Below the pieces are notes generated by a model. The model searched no databases, was not told the origin of the DNA, and saw nothing but the letters and a program-made list of their open reading frames with translations. DNA of 64,000 nucleotides from Pseudoalteromonas sp. H105 (GTDB lineage Bacteria > Pseudomonadota > Gammaproteobacteria > Enterobacterales > Alteromonadaceae), in NCBI RefSeq assembly GCF_001469215.1, contig NZ_LOFH01000002.1:372001-436000 (forward strand), written 5' to 3'. Below are positions 55,563-64,000 of the stretch, in pieces (within the stretch, counting starts at the first letter, position 1; each line of letters starts with the position of its first letter). Both the position numbers and the translations under genes were made by a program.

Positions 55563-56330
55563 ATGGGTAAAAAAATACGTCGAGCATACGTGATCAGTAT
55601 CACACAAATAGCGCCGCATTTAATGCGTATTGTCGTTGGCTCTGAGGAGTTTGAAGACTTTCCACTTGATCAACAAGGTGCTTATGTAAAAGTACTCTTT
55701 CCTCATGAAGGGCAAACAGACGTTGAACTTGATCTTAAAGCGGATAATCCTGCGGTCAGGCGCTCATACACAATACGTGAAATAGACTCACAAAGCGGGG
55801 CAATCAGCTTGGATTTTGTTATTAATCAACATAGCGGGATTGCTACGAATTGGGCTAAGCGTGCCAAAGTGGGTGACAACATAGGTATTGCAGGGCCTGG
55901 GCCCAAAAAGCTCTCAGATTTTAGTCAATCAGATTACCTATTGTTAGGAGATTTAACCTCCGTTAATGCAATAAATGGTTACTTACAGAAGTTACCAGCC
56001 AGTGCTACCGTGAATGCTATTATTCACGTACCTGATAAGCAGGATATTATTGAGCTCGATGTAACCCAGAGTAATCACCGCGTTAATTGGCTTGTTAGCG
56101 AGCAACCAAACATCGATTTAATTAATACAGTGATCGCCCAGTTGAGCCAAAGTCATACTAAGCCGTTAGTGTTTATGGCCCTTGAGTCTTCATTGGTTCG
56201 GCAAATAAACACCCTTGTTGGTGAACGCTTTGAAATTGAACGCGAAAATATAGTGTGCTCAGCCTATTGGAAGCAAGGTATAACAGCCGATGGTTTAAAA
56301 GTCGAAAAACAGCACCAATCAAATGCTTAA
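55563..56330 (+). CDS. Siderophore-interacting protein (ferric-siderophore reductase)
   Basis: A 255-residue SIP-family flavoprotein: an FAD-binding domain with RRSYTIREID, a GPGPKKLSDF hinge, and an NAD(P)H domain ending SAYWKQGITADGL. It releases iron from siderophores by reducing Fe3+ in the cytoplasm. The ATG at 55563 follows GGAGAT; the longer frame from 55512 is unlikely. It is probably controlled by the divergent MarR protein rather than an obvious Fur box. Confidence 0.9.
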   Translation: MGKKIRRAYVISITQIAPHLMRIVVGSEEFEDFPLDQQGAYVKVLFPHEGQTDVELDLKADNPAVRRSYTIREIDSQSGAISLDFVINQHSGIATNWAKRAKVGDNIGIAGPGPKKLSDFSQSDYLLLGDLTSVNAINGYLQKLPASATVNAIIHVPDKQDIIELDVTQSNHRVNWLVSEQPNIDLINTVIAQLSQSHTKPLVFMALESSLVRQINTLVGERFEIERENIVCSAYWKQGITADGLKVEKQHQSNA

Positions 56331-56775
56331 ATGCTGATTAAAAATTACCTCTATGTCATCACAGTAGAGGTAAATATGTTAATGGTACTTTGTTATGTAA
56401 CCTCGTGCGGCGATACTTTTTTTGTTACTCGGATTAAGCCTACCAGCCGTTAGCGGCTCTACGACTATTAACTATGAGCTTAAGACGATAGTTAAATAGC
56501 TCGGGATAGATAAGTTTATTTTTACCAATGGCTATACCAAAGCCAATACAGGCACAGCCCCCTTGAAATCATAAGCAGATTAAATAATAGCTAAATTAAG
56601 CAAGCATACATTTTGTACTTGTTACTCTAGTTATACATCAAAACAGAGGTAAGCCATAAGGTTTATCGTTCTATTATATTAATCAATTAGATTCATACAA
56701 TCAATTTTAACGTATTAACAAAATTCATTAGAATGAAGGTATAAACCACGCAGCATATTAAAAGGAAGGCTCACT
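56331..56775. other. Intergenic region before patatin gene
   Basis: No gene. TTACCTCTA (56345-56353) and TAGAGGTAA (56365-56373) form a perfect 9-bp hairpin that may end the SIP transcript. On the minus strand near 56450-56575 a short open segment ends in stops and lacks a start; it might be a decayed gene fragment, but it is unrecognised. Confidence 0.5.
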
Positions 56776-57759
56776 GTGAAATCTCAAGACCCAACAACCT
56801 CAAAAACTTTCAATAAAACAGCATTGATAGCTGAAGGGGGCGGTCAGCGAGGAATTTTTACAGCAGGTGTGCTTGATGCATGGCTTGAGCATCAATACGA
56901 CCCATTCGACCTATTTATCGGCACATCAGCAGGTTCACAAAACCTCACGAGTTTTTTAGCACGTCAAAAAGGCTATGCTAAACGCCTTATTCGTGGTTTA
57001 TCACGTCATAAACAATTCTTTCAACTTGGCAGAGGGCTTCTTGGTAAAAGTATTGTGGATCTTGATTGGTACTTTGATAAAACGACTGAGCTTAACCGTG
57101 CCCTGGACTTTAAAACGGCTAAAACAAGTCTAGGTAATAGAGAATTACTGATCACAGCTACAAATTCACGTGATCGTAAACCCTACTTTTTAACCCCAAC
57201 TGGTGAGGGTAAGCAATGGCGAGACTTACTTAAAGCTTCAAGTGCTTTACCTTTTCTATATAAACAAGGTGTTAGATTAACGCCTTGGCTTGATAAACCC
57301 GCTGCAAATGAAGCATCAGAGTGCAGAGAGTGTACTTTTACGAATGATGATTTCTTTTTAGATGGTGGGCTAGCTGCGCCGTTGCCTGTTAAAGAGGCCT
57401 ACAATCGTGGTGCACGCAAGATAGTTGTTATTCGCACAGTCGATGCTAGTTTACCGGTGCAATCAGCATGGGTAAATAAATTGAGAACGTTTGTATGTGC
57501 ATCAGGCTATTGCCCTAAAACCATCGATTATTTATTACAGCATGAACAAGCTTATTTGGATGAACTCAAATTTATTGAAAATCCACCTGAAGATGTCGAA
57601 ATAATCCAAATTTTTGCTGAAAGTAAATTACACAGCAAATTACTCGGCAGTACTAACAGTGATTTACGAAACGATTATAAATTAGGTATAGCTGCAGGGA
57701 ATCAATATTTAATTGAGCAATACCAACAAACACAGACGGATCAAGCTCTGTATGGTTAA
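56776..57759 (+). CDS. Patatin-like phospholipase
   Basis: 327 residues with the patatin Ser-Asp dyad: oxyanion hole EGGGQRG (21-26), nucleophile Ser51 in GTSAG, and the Asp of LDGGLAAPLPV. It is similar to the YjjU-type bacterial patatins. It is probably a cytoplasmic or membrane-peripheral lipid acyl hydrolase. It starts at GTG with AAGGAAGG 6 nt upstream. A second, broken patatin lies 1.6 kb downstream beyond a symporter. Confidence 0.88.
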   Translation: MKSQDPTTSKTFNKTALIAEGGGQRGIFTAGVLDAWLEHQYDPFDLFIGTSAGSQNLTSFLARQKGYAKRLIRGLSRHKQFFQLGRGLLGKSIVDLDWYFDKTTELNRALDFKTAKTSLGNRELLITATNSRDRKPYFLTPTGEGKQWRDLLKASSALPFLYKQGVRLTPWLDKPAANEASECRECTFTNDDFFLDGGLAAPLPVKEAYNRGARKIVVIRTVDASLPVQSAWVNKLRTFVCASGYCPKTIDYLLQHEQAYLDELKFIENPPEDVEIIQIFAESKLHSKLLGSTNSDLRNDYKLGIAAGNQYLIEQYQQTQTDQALYG

Positions 57760-57894
57760 TGCCTATTAATGAACAAAATGTTATGCAAAGGCCTTGTGTA
57801 TTTTCTAAATAAAGATAAAGTGAATGTAGTTAAATATTCTTAAATAAAGAATTTATATTCTCTTTTTGTTTCATAAAAATAATAAAGGCAAAGT

Positions 57895-59307
57895 ATGTTC
57901 GATTTGATAGTAGGCACCATAAATAATTTTTTGTGGGGTGAAGGGCAAATACTCATTTACATCTTGTTGTTTACGGGTATCTGGTTTTCAGTGCGTTTAA
58001 AGCTTATTCAAATCTTAAAATTTAAGCACATGTTCTCATTATTGCGCGGTAGCACTAAGTGCAATAAAGATGAAGATGATATTAGTTCATTTCAGGCACT
58101 TTGTACTGGCTTAAGTGCTCGTGTAGGAACCGGTAACTTAGCTGGAGTTGCCGTTGCTATCTCACTTGGCGGCAGTGGTGCAATTTTTTGGATGTGGATG
58201 ATTGCCATTTTAGGGATGGCCACCGGCTTTGCCGAAAGCGTATTAGGGCAAGTGTACAAAGTACGTGATAGTAACGGCGAATTTAGAGGCGGGCCAGCCT
58301 ATTATATTCAACAAGGTATTGGCAGCAAAACACTCGCAATCGCCTTTGCTCTGTGTTTATTCTTAGGTTATGGCTTTACCTTTAGCGCAATGCAAACAAA
58401 CACCATAACCGATGCATTAAATTACGCGTTTGAAATTCCAACCTTTTATTCTGGCATTGTTATTACTATTCTTGCGGGGTCAATTATACTCGGCGGCTTT
58501 AAAGCAATTGCCCGTTTTGCAGAGCGCGTTGTGCCCATCATGGGCATTGTGTTTGTATTAGCCGCAGTGATCATAACCGTTATAAATATCAGCGAAGTAC
58601 CTGCAATGCTCAAAGATATCTTTTTATCAGCATTTGGATTACAAGAAGCGGGTGCAGGAGCTATGGGCGCAGCCATTAAAAACGGCATACAACGTGGGCT
58701 TTATTCAAACGAAGCGGGCGCGGGTAGTGTGCCCCATGCATCAGCAAGTGCAACACCAATTCCAAACCACCCCGTTACCCAAGGTTATATTCAAATGTTA
58801 GGGGTATTTTTCGACACCATAGTGTTGTGTAGTTGTACTGCGGTGATCATATTACTAGCTGATATAAATATTAGCGGAGAAATGGAAGGTATACGCCTAA
58901 CGCAAGAAGCCATGACCGCGCATTTAGCGCAAGGCGGCGTGTATTTTGTTGCTGCAGCCATTACTTTATTTGCCTTTACCTCGGTTGTTGCAAACTACGC
59001 CTATGCTGAAAGTAACCTGCATTTATTTAAACTCGATAACAAACTCGGGCGCGGTATTTATACTTTGTTGTATTTATCAATGATGATGTGGGGCGCATCG
59101 GCTACATTAAAAGAAGTATGGTCATTAGCTGATGTAGCACTTGGCTTAATGACTGTCGTTAATGTAATTGCTATTATAATATTAACGCCAACAATATTAG
59201 CTGTAACTGCTGATTATAATAAACAAAGGTCGCAAAACGCAGAGCCAGAATTTAACGCAGATAAGGTTAAAATTCAGGGTAAAACAGAAAAAGGCATTTG
59301 GCATTAA
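57895..59307 (+). CDS. Alanine/glycine:cation symporter (AGCS family)
   Basis: 470 residues with about 11 TM segments. The AGCS hallmarks include FQALCTGLSARVGTGNLAGV, GGPAYYIQQGIG and NGIQRGLYSNEAGAGSVPHA. It imports alanine or glycine with Na+ (or H+). A cytoplasmic C-terminal tail follows the last helix. No clear operon partners are seen. Confidence 0.92.
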   Translation: MFDLIVGTINNFLWGEGQILIYILLFTGIWFSVRLKLIQILKFKHMFSLLRGSTKCNKDEDDISSFQALCTGLSARVGTGNLAGVAVAISLGGSGAIFWMWMIAILGMATGFAESVLGQVYKVRDSNGEFRGGPAYYIQQGIGSKTLAIAFALCLFLGYGFTFSAMQTNTITDALNYAFEIPTFYSGIVITILAGSIILGGFKAIARFAERVVPIMGIVFVLAAVIITVINISEVPAMLKDIFLSAFGLQEAGAGAMGAAIKNGIQRGLYSNEAGAGSVPHASASATPIPNHPVTQGYIQMLGVFFDTIVLCSCTAVIILLADINISGEMEGIRLTQEAMTAHLAQGGVYFVAAAITLFAFTSVVANYAYAESNLHLFKLDNKLGRGIYTLLYLSMMMWGASATLKEVWSLADVALGLMTVVNVIAIIILTPTILAVTADYNKQRSQNAEPEFNADKVKIQGKTEKGIWH

Positions 59308-59374
59308 TCCATAATAATAAGTTTTAATTTGCATAACTATGCACTTTAAACGCTAAAAAAAACTAAGATATTGA

Positions 59375-60422
59375 ATGATTGAGATACATGCAGGCAAAAC
59401 GGCTGCAAGAATAATAAACGAACAAGGCTTAAAACCTGAGCTATTTAGATCATTTTTAGGCGCAAGCGGTGGGCCAAAATGGTTTACTTTATTTGGTTTA
59501 GATAAATACCTATTTGGTGAATTTTTTAAAGGTAGAACACAGCAATTAAACTTAATTGGTTCATCTGCCGGTGCTTTTCGTGCAGCCTGTTTTTCACAAA
59601 ACGATCCAGTAGCGGCCATAACTCGGTTAGCAAAATCGTACAGTGAAACTCGTTACTCAACCAATAAACCAACCCCAAAAGAAATAACTCAAAAAGCTCG
59701 CGCCTTACTTGAAGAGGTTTTTGGTGATAACGGCGTTACTGAAATAATCAATAACCCTGTGTTTAAATCACATTTTATTGTAGCAAAATCAAATGGCTTA
59801 GTAGCAAGTGAGCAAAAAGCATTACAGTTATTGGGCTTAACCAAAAGTTATTTGAGTAATCGCGTACATCGCCGATTTTTAACCAAGCAATATGGAGCGT
59901 TTTATATATCAAGCACCAAACAGTGATTTAACTATTAAAGATAGTTATAAATTTAAAACCACACAATTAGATTTAACCGCTGATAATTTAAAAGATGCAT
60001 TATTAGCATCGGGTTCAATACCTCTTGTAATGCAAGGCATAAAAAATATCGCCGGCTCACCACCTGGTATGTACCGCGACGGCGGAATCATTGATTACCA
60101 CTTTGACTTAAAGATAAATAACCCAGGTTTAATTTTATATCCACACTTTAACTCAACGCCAAAAGCAGGGTGGTTCGATAAAACTTTAAAACGTAATGTC
60201 GCCCCTGAAAATTACGATAACGTAGTCATGATTTCACCATCGCAAGAATTTGTCGCGGGATTACCTTATGGAAAAATCCCAGACAGAACCGACTTTACCG
60301 ATCTCGATGCCGATACTCGAATTAAATACTGGCGCACAGTATTCAGCGAAACCGAAAAACTAGGCGACGCATTTGATAGAAATCTGAACGTTAACAATAA
60401 AAAAATACGATTAATTGAATAG
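59375..60422 (+). pseudogene. Frameshifted patatin-like phospholipase
   Basis: Two overlapping frames, 59375-59926 and 59892-60422, make one patatin of ~349 residues. The first has the oxyanion loop ASGGPK and nucleophile Ser64 in GSSAG; the second has the dyad Asp in YRDGGIIDYHF. A one-base shift near 59885-59892 (CAATATGGAG; removing a T gives CAAATGGAG) separates Ser from Asp, so neither half is complete. It is probably a recent pseudogene; a sequencing error or slippage event is possible. Confidence 0.8.
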
Positions 60423-60484
60423 TACAGAAGATTAGATTTACAACTTATTAACAGCCCATAAATTACGGTACGTAATATTAAAGA

Positions 60485-60506
60485 AAAGGGCGAAAAGCCC
60501 TTTTTT
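60485..60506. terminator. Terminator after patatin pseudogene
   Basis: AAAGGGC and GCCCTTT (7 bp, 5-nt loop) with A-rich and T-rich flanks, so possibly bidirectional with the phage-side gene. Confidence 0.85.
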
Positions 60507-60556
60507 ATTAATAGTTTAATGTTGCTGTCAGTTGTGACAGTTTGGCAGCGTGTAAT

Positions 60557-61069
60557 CTATATTTCGTTTCTTAGTTGTACTTTTAAAAGGTGTATATCTC
60601 TTGAAATTGCATTAACTCTTGAGCGTAAAACATGAATTTCATCATCTTCAAAAACAACATTAACATTATTTCTGAAAAGCATTTCATAATATGAAACAAA
60701 GCTAAAATACGAATTAAAAATTGAATTTACACTTTCTTCCAATTGAGGAAAGTATAATCCAGTTAATGTTTTAATTTTATTATTAATAGATATACTTGCA
60801 TTTGGCACATTCAAGGAGGTTTTCTCGAGCATTGCATGATATGTTTTAAAAGCTTCTGAATTCCAAACTTCTAAGTTGTCATAAAGTTCTTCTGCTTTCT
60901 GCAAATAAATTTCTTTTCTCTTTTCTTCCATTTGAAACTTGTGCTGTTGTTCCATTCGTTCTTTATTCTGAGAATTAGTGTAAACAACACCTATAAAGGT
61001 GAAAATTGAACCAAATAATGCAGCTACAGGGATAGCTTTGATAAGTTCTTTAGTAATTTCTACTTCCAT
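60557..61069 (-). CDS. Hypothetical phage membrane protein
   Basis: 170 residues: one TM near the N-terminus (about 12-30, AIPVAALFGSIFTFIGVVYT), then a long charged helical region (coiled-coil-like KERMEQQHKFQMEEKRKEIY) in the cytoplasm. Not recognised. AGGAAG precedes the ATG. It is the last gene of the phage-side block and may be an accessory (moron) gene. Confidence 0.65.
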   Translation of the reverse strand: MEVEITKELIKAIPVAALFGSIFTFIGVVYTNSQNKERMEQQHKFQMEEKRKEIYLQKAEELYDNLEVWNSEAFKTYHAMLEKTSLNVPNASISINNKIKTLTGLYFPQLEESVNSIFNSYFSFVSYYEMLFRNNVNVVFEDDEIHVLRSRVNAISRDIHLLKVQLRNEI

Positions 61070-61095
61070 TATTAACTTCCTATATTATGAAGTTG

Positions 61096-61302
61096 TTATC
61101 TACTCTTCCGGTTGCATTTTGCACAATATGGTACATTTTTACCATTCACTTTATACCAATACCTGTGAGCATTAACTGTTAAATATTTCCCGCATGAATA
61201 ACAGTTATGTAAATCGGGACGACTGTTATAAAAAATAATTGCTATAAAAATAGCAATTGAGCCTAATATAAATAAAATTATATTAATACCTTCTTCGTTC
61301 AT
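61096..61302 (-). CDS. Small membrane protein with zinc-ribbon-like Cys pairs
   Basis: 68 residues: a TM segment at about 8-25 (NIILFILGSIAIFIAIIFY) and a tail with CYSCGK and YCAKC, four cysteines spaced like a zinc ribbon. The ATG at 61302 has GGGAG upstream and lies 1 nt after the previous stop. Unknown function. Confidence 0.6.
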   Translation of the reverse strand: MNEEGINIILFILGSIAIFIAIIFYNSRPDLHNCYSCGKYLTVNAHRYWYKVNGKNVPYCAKCNRKSR

Positions 61303-61303
61303 A

Positions 61304-61714
61304 TTAACTCCCTGTTCTTTGAGATATTTCACCAATTATATCTAAAAGTTGGCTTTGTAGGTCAGATAAATATACATCATGTGTCTTATTTTGCTCTTTA
61401 AGTGTTTTATACATGGATTCATGTTCCTTTGCTGACCACTTATAACGGTGTACGAGTTGAACATCAGATGGTTTAACTTTTCCCCAAGGCGTAGACATAA
61501 CATTGTCATGATAGGAAATTCTACAATCTGCCCATGGGCCAGTTGGAGGTAAGTAACCGCGATGCATTATTGAGATCAACTTCTCTATTGGTTTAGATGC
61601 TTTATTTGCTTTTACGTACCGCCTTACCTGACGTTCACTAACACCTAGTTCTTTAGCTCCTTTTGCATAGTCATAGCCGAATAATGACACAAACTGCAAT
61701 TTAAAGTTTCCCAT
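61304..61714 (-). CDS. Phage protein with DNA-binding HTH (DUF3653-like)
   Basis: 136 residues. The N-terminal SLFGYDYAKGAKELGVSERQ and RRYVKANK form a helix-turn-helix as in DUF3653 phage proteins; the rest includes HRGYLPPTGPWADCR and a C-terminal helix. It is probably a phage regulator. AAAGGAG precedes the ATG. The small membrane protein follows 1 nt downstream. Confidence 0.65.
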   Translation of the reverse strand: MGNFKLQFVSLFGYDYAKGAKELGVSERQVRRYVKANKASKPIEKLISIMHRGYLPPTGPWADCRISYHDNVMSTPWGKVKPSDVQLVHRYKWSAKEHESMYKTLKEQNKTHDVYLSDLQSQLLDIIGEISQRTGS

Positions 61715-61773
61715 TGTGATTTACTCCTTTATTAAAAATCACAATGCGAACTTGGCATAGGTGTTAATTTTCG

Positions 61774-61802
61774 CTCCCCCCCTATTAGTATACGGGGGGA
61801 GG
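61774..61802. other. GC-rich homopolymer hairpin in phage
   Basis: CTCCCCCC and GGGGGGAG form an 8-bp stem around a 13-nt AT-rich loop. The C8 and G6 runs are unlike the AT-rich surroundings and are candidate packaging or origin structure. Confidence 0.65.
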
Positions 61803-62001
61803 GGTGTTAATCTCGGCTTCGTCATTATCTGAATTTCCGTAATTGTTTATCAAGGGCGCAAGCGCGGGCTATGTGAAACTAAGTAAATGGTTTGCGCTGC
61901 GCTTGGTAACGACCGACTAGCAACAATGCTAAATTTATATCTGTGTTCGGTCTACATGGCTAAAGCCATAAGTAATAGGTTCGTACACTCGGCTAGTCAC
62001 T

Positions 62002-62064
62002 GGTACGTGATAATTGTATTAATTATTACGTACCAGAATCAAAAGTACGTAATAAGTTACGTAC
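62002..62064. promoter_or_regulatory. Two palindromes with shared TACGTAA half-sites
   Basis: GGTACGTGATAATT/AATTATTACGTACC (62002-62034, one mismatch) and GTACGTAA/TTACGTAC (62045-62064) share the half-site GTACGTAA or its near copy. They sit just beyond the stop of the ribbon-helix-helix-like gene and upstream of the DUF3653-like gene. A related ATTACG/CGTAAT lies at about 60461-60475. Confidence 0.6.
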
Positions 62065-62066
62065 CA

Positions 62067-62252
62067 CTAAATAGCCTTTTTCATACGACCAGTTTTAACA
62101 CTTCGAGCCATAAAGGGAATATGGTCAGGGTTATCGATTAAGAAATCTATCATCTGTTTAATTTCAACTTCTGAATCATCTGGTATCCAAAGGGTAACTT
62201 TCTTTAACCCTCTATCTCTTTGTTTCTTTTCGTACTTTTGATTTCTAGTCAT
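62067..62252 (-). CDS. Small ribbon-helix-helix-like phage protein
   Basis: 61 residues. KKVTLWIPDDSEVEIKQMID fits a beta strand plus helix as in Arc/MetJ-type DNA binders; the N- and C-termini are basic. It is probably a DNA-binding regulator. GGTGA precedes the ATG. It lies between zot and the non-coding region. Confidence 0.6.
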   Translation of the reverse strand: MTRNQKYEKKQRDRGLKKVTLWIPDDSEVEIKQMIDFLIDNPDHIPFMARSVKTGRMKKAI

Positions 62253-62339
62253 AGTGTCACCAGTGACGGGTATTAGATAAATGTATATAGATTAAACAAG
62301 CCGCTACGCTCAGGCTTCGCTTGGCGGCTTGTTATAAAT

Positions 62340-63656
62340 CTAAATTGATGATGTGAAAGCGAATGTATTTTCATTTGAATCATCAGAATTTTGTGGTGAT
62401 GGTTGGGAATATGGGTTTGGGCTACAAAAAGCGCGATACGCAAAGTCGGTTTTTGACTGCCTAATAATGACATTACAAGGACTAAAATACTGGATACTAA
62501 AGCCCATGCTCGCCAGTTCGTAAGAGTCGATACTAAAATTACCATATTTATCTGTTATAAATTCAAAGATAAATTCACGATGCGTTCGGTCTGGCCGCTT
62601 TACTTCTTGAACCCCAGTAACAAAAATATCAGTCGCGCCATAGGGTAAACCTACAGAAATAGGTTGACCATTAAGAACCTGAAAAGCAGCATTATCAGGA
62701 TTAGGACTACTATTTTTTTGAGTATCGACCATACCCACTTTAGTGGTTTCTTCGACACTTTCCATAGCGCTTTCATGACTGGTGAAATACCATATCCAAT
62801 ACAGTATGCACAAAAAGACCAAAGTAATTGGAAGGGCAAAAACAGGATTGTGTAAGAGATTTTTACCCTGTCCTTTTGTAATACCTCCGGTAGCCGTTGA
62901 CTTGTAGCACTTGTGTACTTCGATTGGGATTTTCTTCCAGACGATAGTACTCGATTTGTTTGGGGTTTTACCGTCAAGTTTTGGGTTGTGCTCGAAGATT
63001 CGCGGTCTTCTGTTGTAGTAAGGGATTGATGCGAGTCCATCAAAGTATTTGTGAGAATAGGCGTATTGGCTGACGTTTCTAATGTATTTGTGGACTGAGG
63101 TAATATCTGGGGTACAGACGATAATATCCCAATTGTATTTTCGGTGTCGCATGTAACACTCTTTGAGTGTTTTGGGGTAAATAATGTGGCCATGTTCGTT
63201 AAATAACTCCCTTCCTAAATCATCAGTATCACCACTTGTTAAGTTCTCAGGTTTAAACTTTTCAAGTTGTTCATAGTGGTATTCGTACCAGTGAACGGGT
63301 ATCAAATCTTTGTAATTATCGATGTGTTTATAGTTACAGCTTTCGGGTTTAAACGTTGCTTCAGTTGGGTAAACGTCTTGCACTTCATCAATTAAAACTA
63401 ATGCGCCTGTTGGCATCCAGTGATACCAATTACGCCATAGTTGTTGGCCTTCTTCGTTTTGTGATGATAAGCGCCAAAGCTGGGCTGACTCTGGAAAGGT
63501 TTCTTGAAGCTCGGTTTCAATTTCTTCAAGCGGTAAAATACCCTCGATATTGGTAACAACTAAGCGGCCTTTTCTGAGGGCTGGTAACACTTCGAACCAT
63601 GTAGCGCTGGCAGATTTGAAAGAACCTGGCGCACCATGAAAAATTGATGAAGCCAT
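62340..63656 (-). CDS. zot: Zot-domain phage assembly protein (pI-like)
   Basis: 438 residues: an N-terminal ATPase with Walker A GAPGSFKS (8-15) and Walker B ALVLIDEVQD (about 84-93), a basic linker, one TM at about 268-288 (PITLVFLCILYWIWYF), and a periplasmic C-terminus of ~150 residues with FRAF-like VIRQSKTDFAYRAFC. This is the layout of filamentous-phage pI/Zot, which drives virion extrusion through the envelope. It starts directly after the DUF2523 gene. Confidence 0.88.
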   Translation of the reverse strand: MASSIFHGAPGSFKSASATWFEVLPALRKGRLVVTNIEGILPLEEIETELQETFPESAQLWRLSSQNEEGQQLWRNWYHWMPTGALVLIDEVQDVYPTEATFKPESCNYKHIDNYKDLIPVHWYEYHYEQLEKFKPENLTSGDTDDLGRELFNEHGHIIYPKTLKECYMRHRKYNWDIIVCTPDITSVHKYIRNVSQYAYSHKYFDGLASIPYYNRRPRIFEHNPKLDGKTPNKSSTIVWKKIPIEVHKCYKSTATGGITKGQGKNLLHNPVFALPITLVFLCILYWIWYFTSHESAMESVEETTKVGMVDTQKNSSPNPDNAAFQVLNGQPISVGLPYGATDIFVTGVQEVKRPDRTHREFIFEFITDKYGNFSIDSYELASMGFSIQYFSPCNVIIRQSKTDFAYRAFCSPNPYSQPSPQNSDDSNENTFAFTSSI

Positions 63657-63657
63657 A

Positions 63658-64000
63658 TTATATAAACCTCAAAACATAACGAGCGACTAATGCTTGAATA
63701 ATGATATTAACACCATCAAAAAAGCGCATATCAACAAGTGCTGCTTTTACATCTTGTGGTAAAGCATTTGAAGCAGAGGTAACTTTTGAGGCAATTTGAA
63801 AGTTTTCCAGAATGGTTTTTGCAACTGACCAAGCGAGTTTAATCGCTTCGAGTTCCGCAGCAATTCGCATAAGAGTCCACTTTTCTACAATATAAGCCAA
63901 CGCTCGTTCAAAGAAACTTGGTACATCATCATCAAGGAAAGACCAAATATCAGTGAAATAATCTCCTACTTTTTGGGCGAAATTAGCAAGCCCTGTCGGT
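63658..64000 (-). CDS. DUF2523-type phage protein (5' end outside window)
   Basis: At least 113 residues; the frame is open to the right edge, so the true start is outside and the in-frame TTG at 63900 is not the start. Mostly helical: FTDIWSFLDDDVPSFFERAL, then LMRIAAELEAIKLAWSVAKT, then VNIIIQALVARYVLRFI. Size, helical character and position just before zot match pVI/DUF2523 minor coat proteins of inoviruses. The last codons are 1 nt from the zot start. Confidence 0.7.
   Translation of the reverse strand, partial: PTGLANFAQKVGDYFTDIWSFLDDDVPSFFERALAYIVEKWTLMRIAAELEAIKLAWSVAKTILENFQIASKVTSASNALPQDVKAALVDMRFFDGVNIIIQALVARYVLRFI

Larger units (their letters stand above)
61715..62066. other. 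Phage non-coding region with hairpins
   Basis: No convincing gene in 352 bp. It holds a strong GC hairpin (61774-61802), a GCGCAAGCGC stem near 61857-61866, GACTAGC...GCTAGTC arms near 61915-61996, and two operator-like palindromes at 62002-62064. In inoviruses such gaps carry replication origins and packaging signals. Confidence 0.6.
60557..64000 (-). mobile_element. Integrated filamentous phage (inovirus), partial
   Basis: A minus-strand gene block with a Zot-type assembly ATPase directly after a DUF2523 protein, a small ribbon-helix-helix-like protein, a structured non-coding gap and a DUF3653-type gene: the arrangement of inoviruses. It runs off the right edge, so coat, attachment and replication genes are not seen. 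The left limit is uncertain, somewhere between 60423 and 60556; no dif-type site was recognised. Confidence 0.8.

Noticed and set aside
56450..56575. Minus-strand open segment that looks protein-like
   Set aside because: It lacks a start codon, is short and ends in stops; no family recognised. Mentioned only as a possible decayed fragment.
60423..60556. dif-type XerCD site as the left phage end
   Set aside because: No sequence close enough to a gammaproteobacterial dif core was found by eye; the boundary is left open.
61887..62141. Plus-strand open frame of 84 codons in the phage gap
   Set aside because: It overlaps the 3' end of the minus-strand RHH-like gene, has no ribosome site, and runs through the palindromes; its translation has no family character.
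62651..63193. 180-codon minus-strand frame inside zot
   Set aside because: It is an alternative frame of the Zot gene, whose Walker motifs and TM lie in the main frame.

Overview
The window is AT-rich and gene-dense. It looks like a chromosomal segment of a marine gammaproteobacterium, most likely Pseudoalteromonas or a close Alteromonadales relative. The evidence is the minCDE locus beside ycgL, a Vibrio/Shewanella-type TonB2 motor (DUF3450, TtpC-like, ExbB, ExbD, TonB, TPR), large TonB-dependent receptors, an M4 protease with a GlyGly-CTERM tail, many chemoreceptors, and umuDC under a LexA box. The genus is inferred from family content and was not searched.

Layout. 1-3457: a secreted protein with four discoidin-like domains (5' end outside the window) and a glycosylasparaginase. 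3523-6275: an FMN reductase, then a probable Zur-controlled CobW/DUF1826 pair. 6516-9772: minE, minD, minC, ycgL and a lytic transglycosylase. 9773-11465: an accessory island with two orphan cassette-like genes separated by an attC-like site and flanked by heptamer repeats in opposite orientation. 11466-20913: a GbsR-type regulator, a doubly broken alcohol dehydrogenase, a Fur-box siderophore receptor, an amidohydrolase, a DUF885 lipoprotein, YcgN, a SPOUT methyltransferase and a barrel-like protein. 21203-26548: a FucP-type sugar permease and an MCP/GGDEF/DsbA-like operon, each preceded by a LacI-type palindrome. 26852-39084: a six-gene TonB2 motor operon, a 1369-residue lipoprotein made of three near-identical units, and a large TonB-dependent receptor; this is the best candidate for a functionally linked but poorly described system. 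39222-46080: PPK2, Asd, a second MCP, a voltage-gated-type ion channel and five small genes. 46355-53270: a 2102-residue M4 metalloprotease and a small secreted protein. 53265-60422: umuDC, a MarR/siderophore-interacting pair, a patatin, an alanine/glycine symporter and a frameshifted patatin. 60557-64000: part of an integrated filamentous phage (inovirus) with a Zot-type assembly ATPase, running off the right edge.

How it fits together. Metal and TonB physiology recurs: a Zur box, a Fur box, a siderophore-interacting protein and a TonB2 motor next to its likely clients. Three runs of seven to nine G in otherwise AT-rich coding DNA (two in the sugar permease, one exactly in the GlyGly-CTERM tail of the protease) are candidates for slippage-based variation. 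Two genes are clearly decayed: the alcohol dehydrogenase and the second patatin. No rRNA, tRNA, CRISPR array or transposase gene was recognised.
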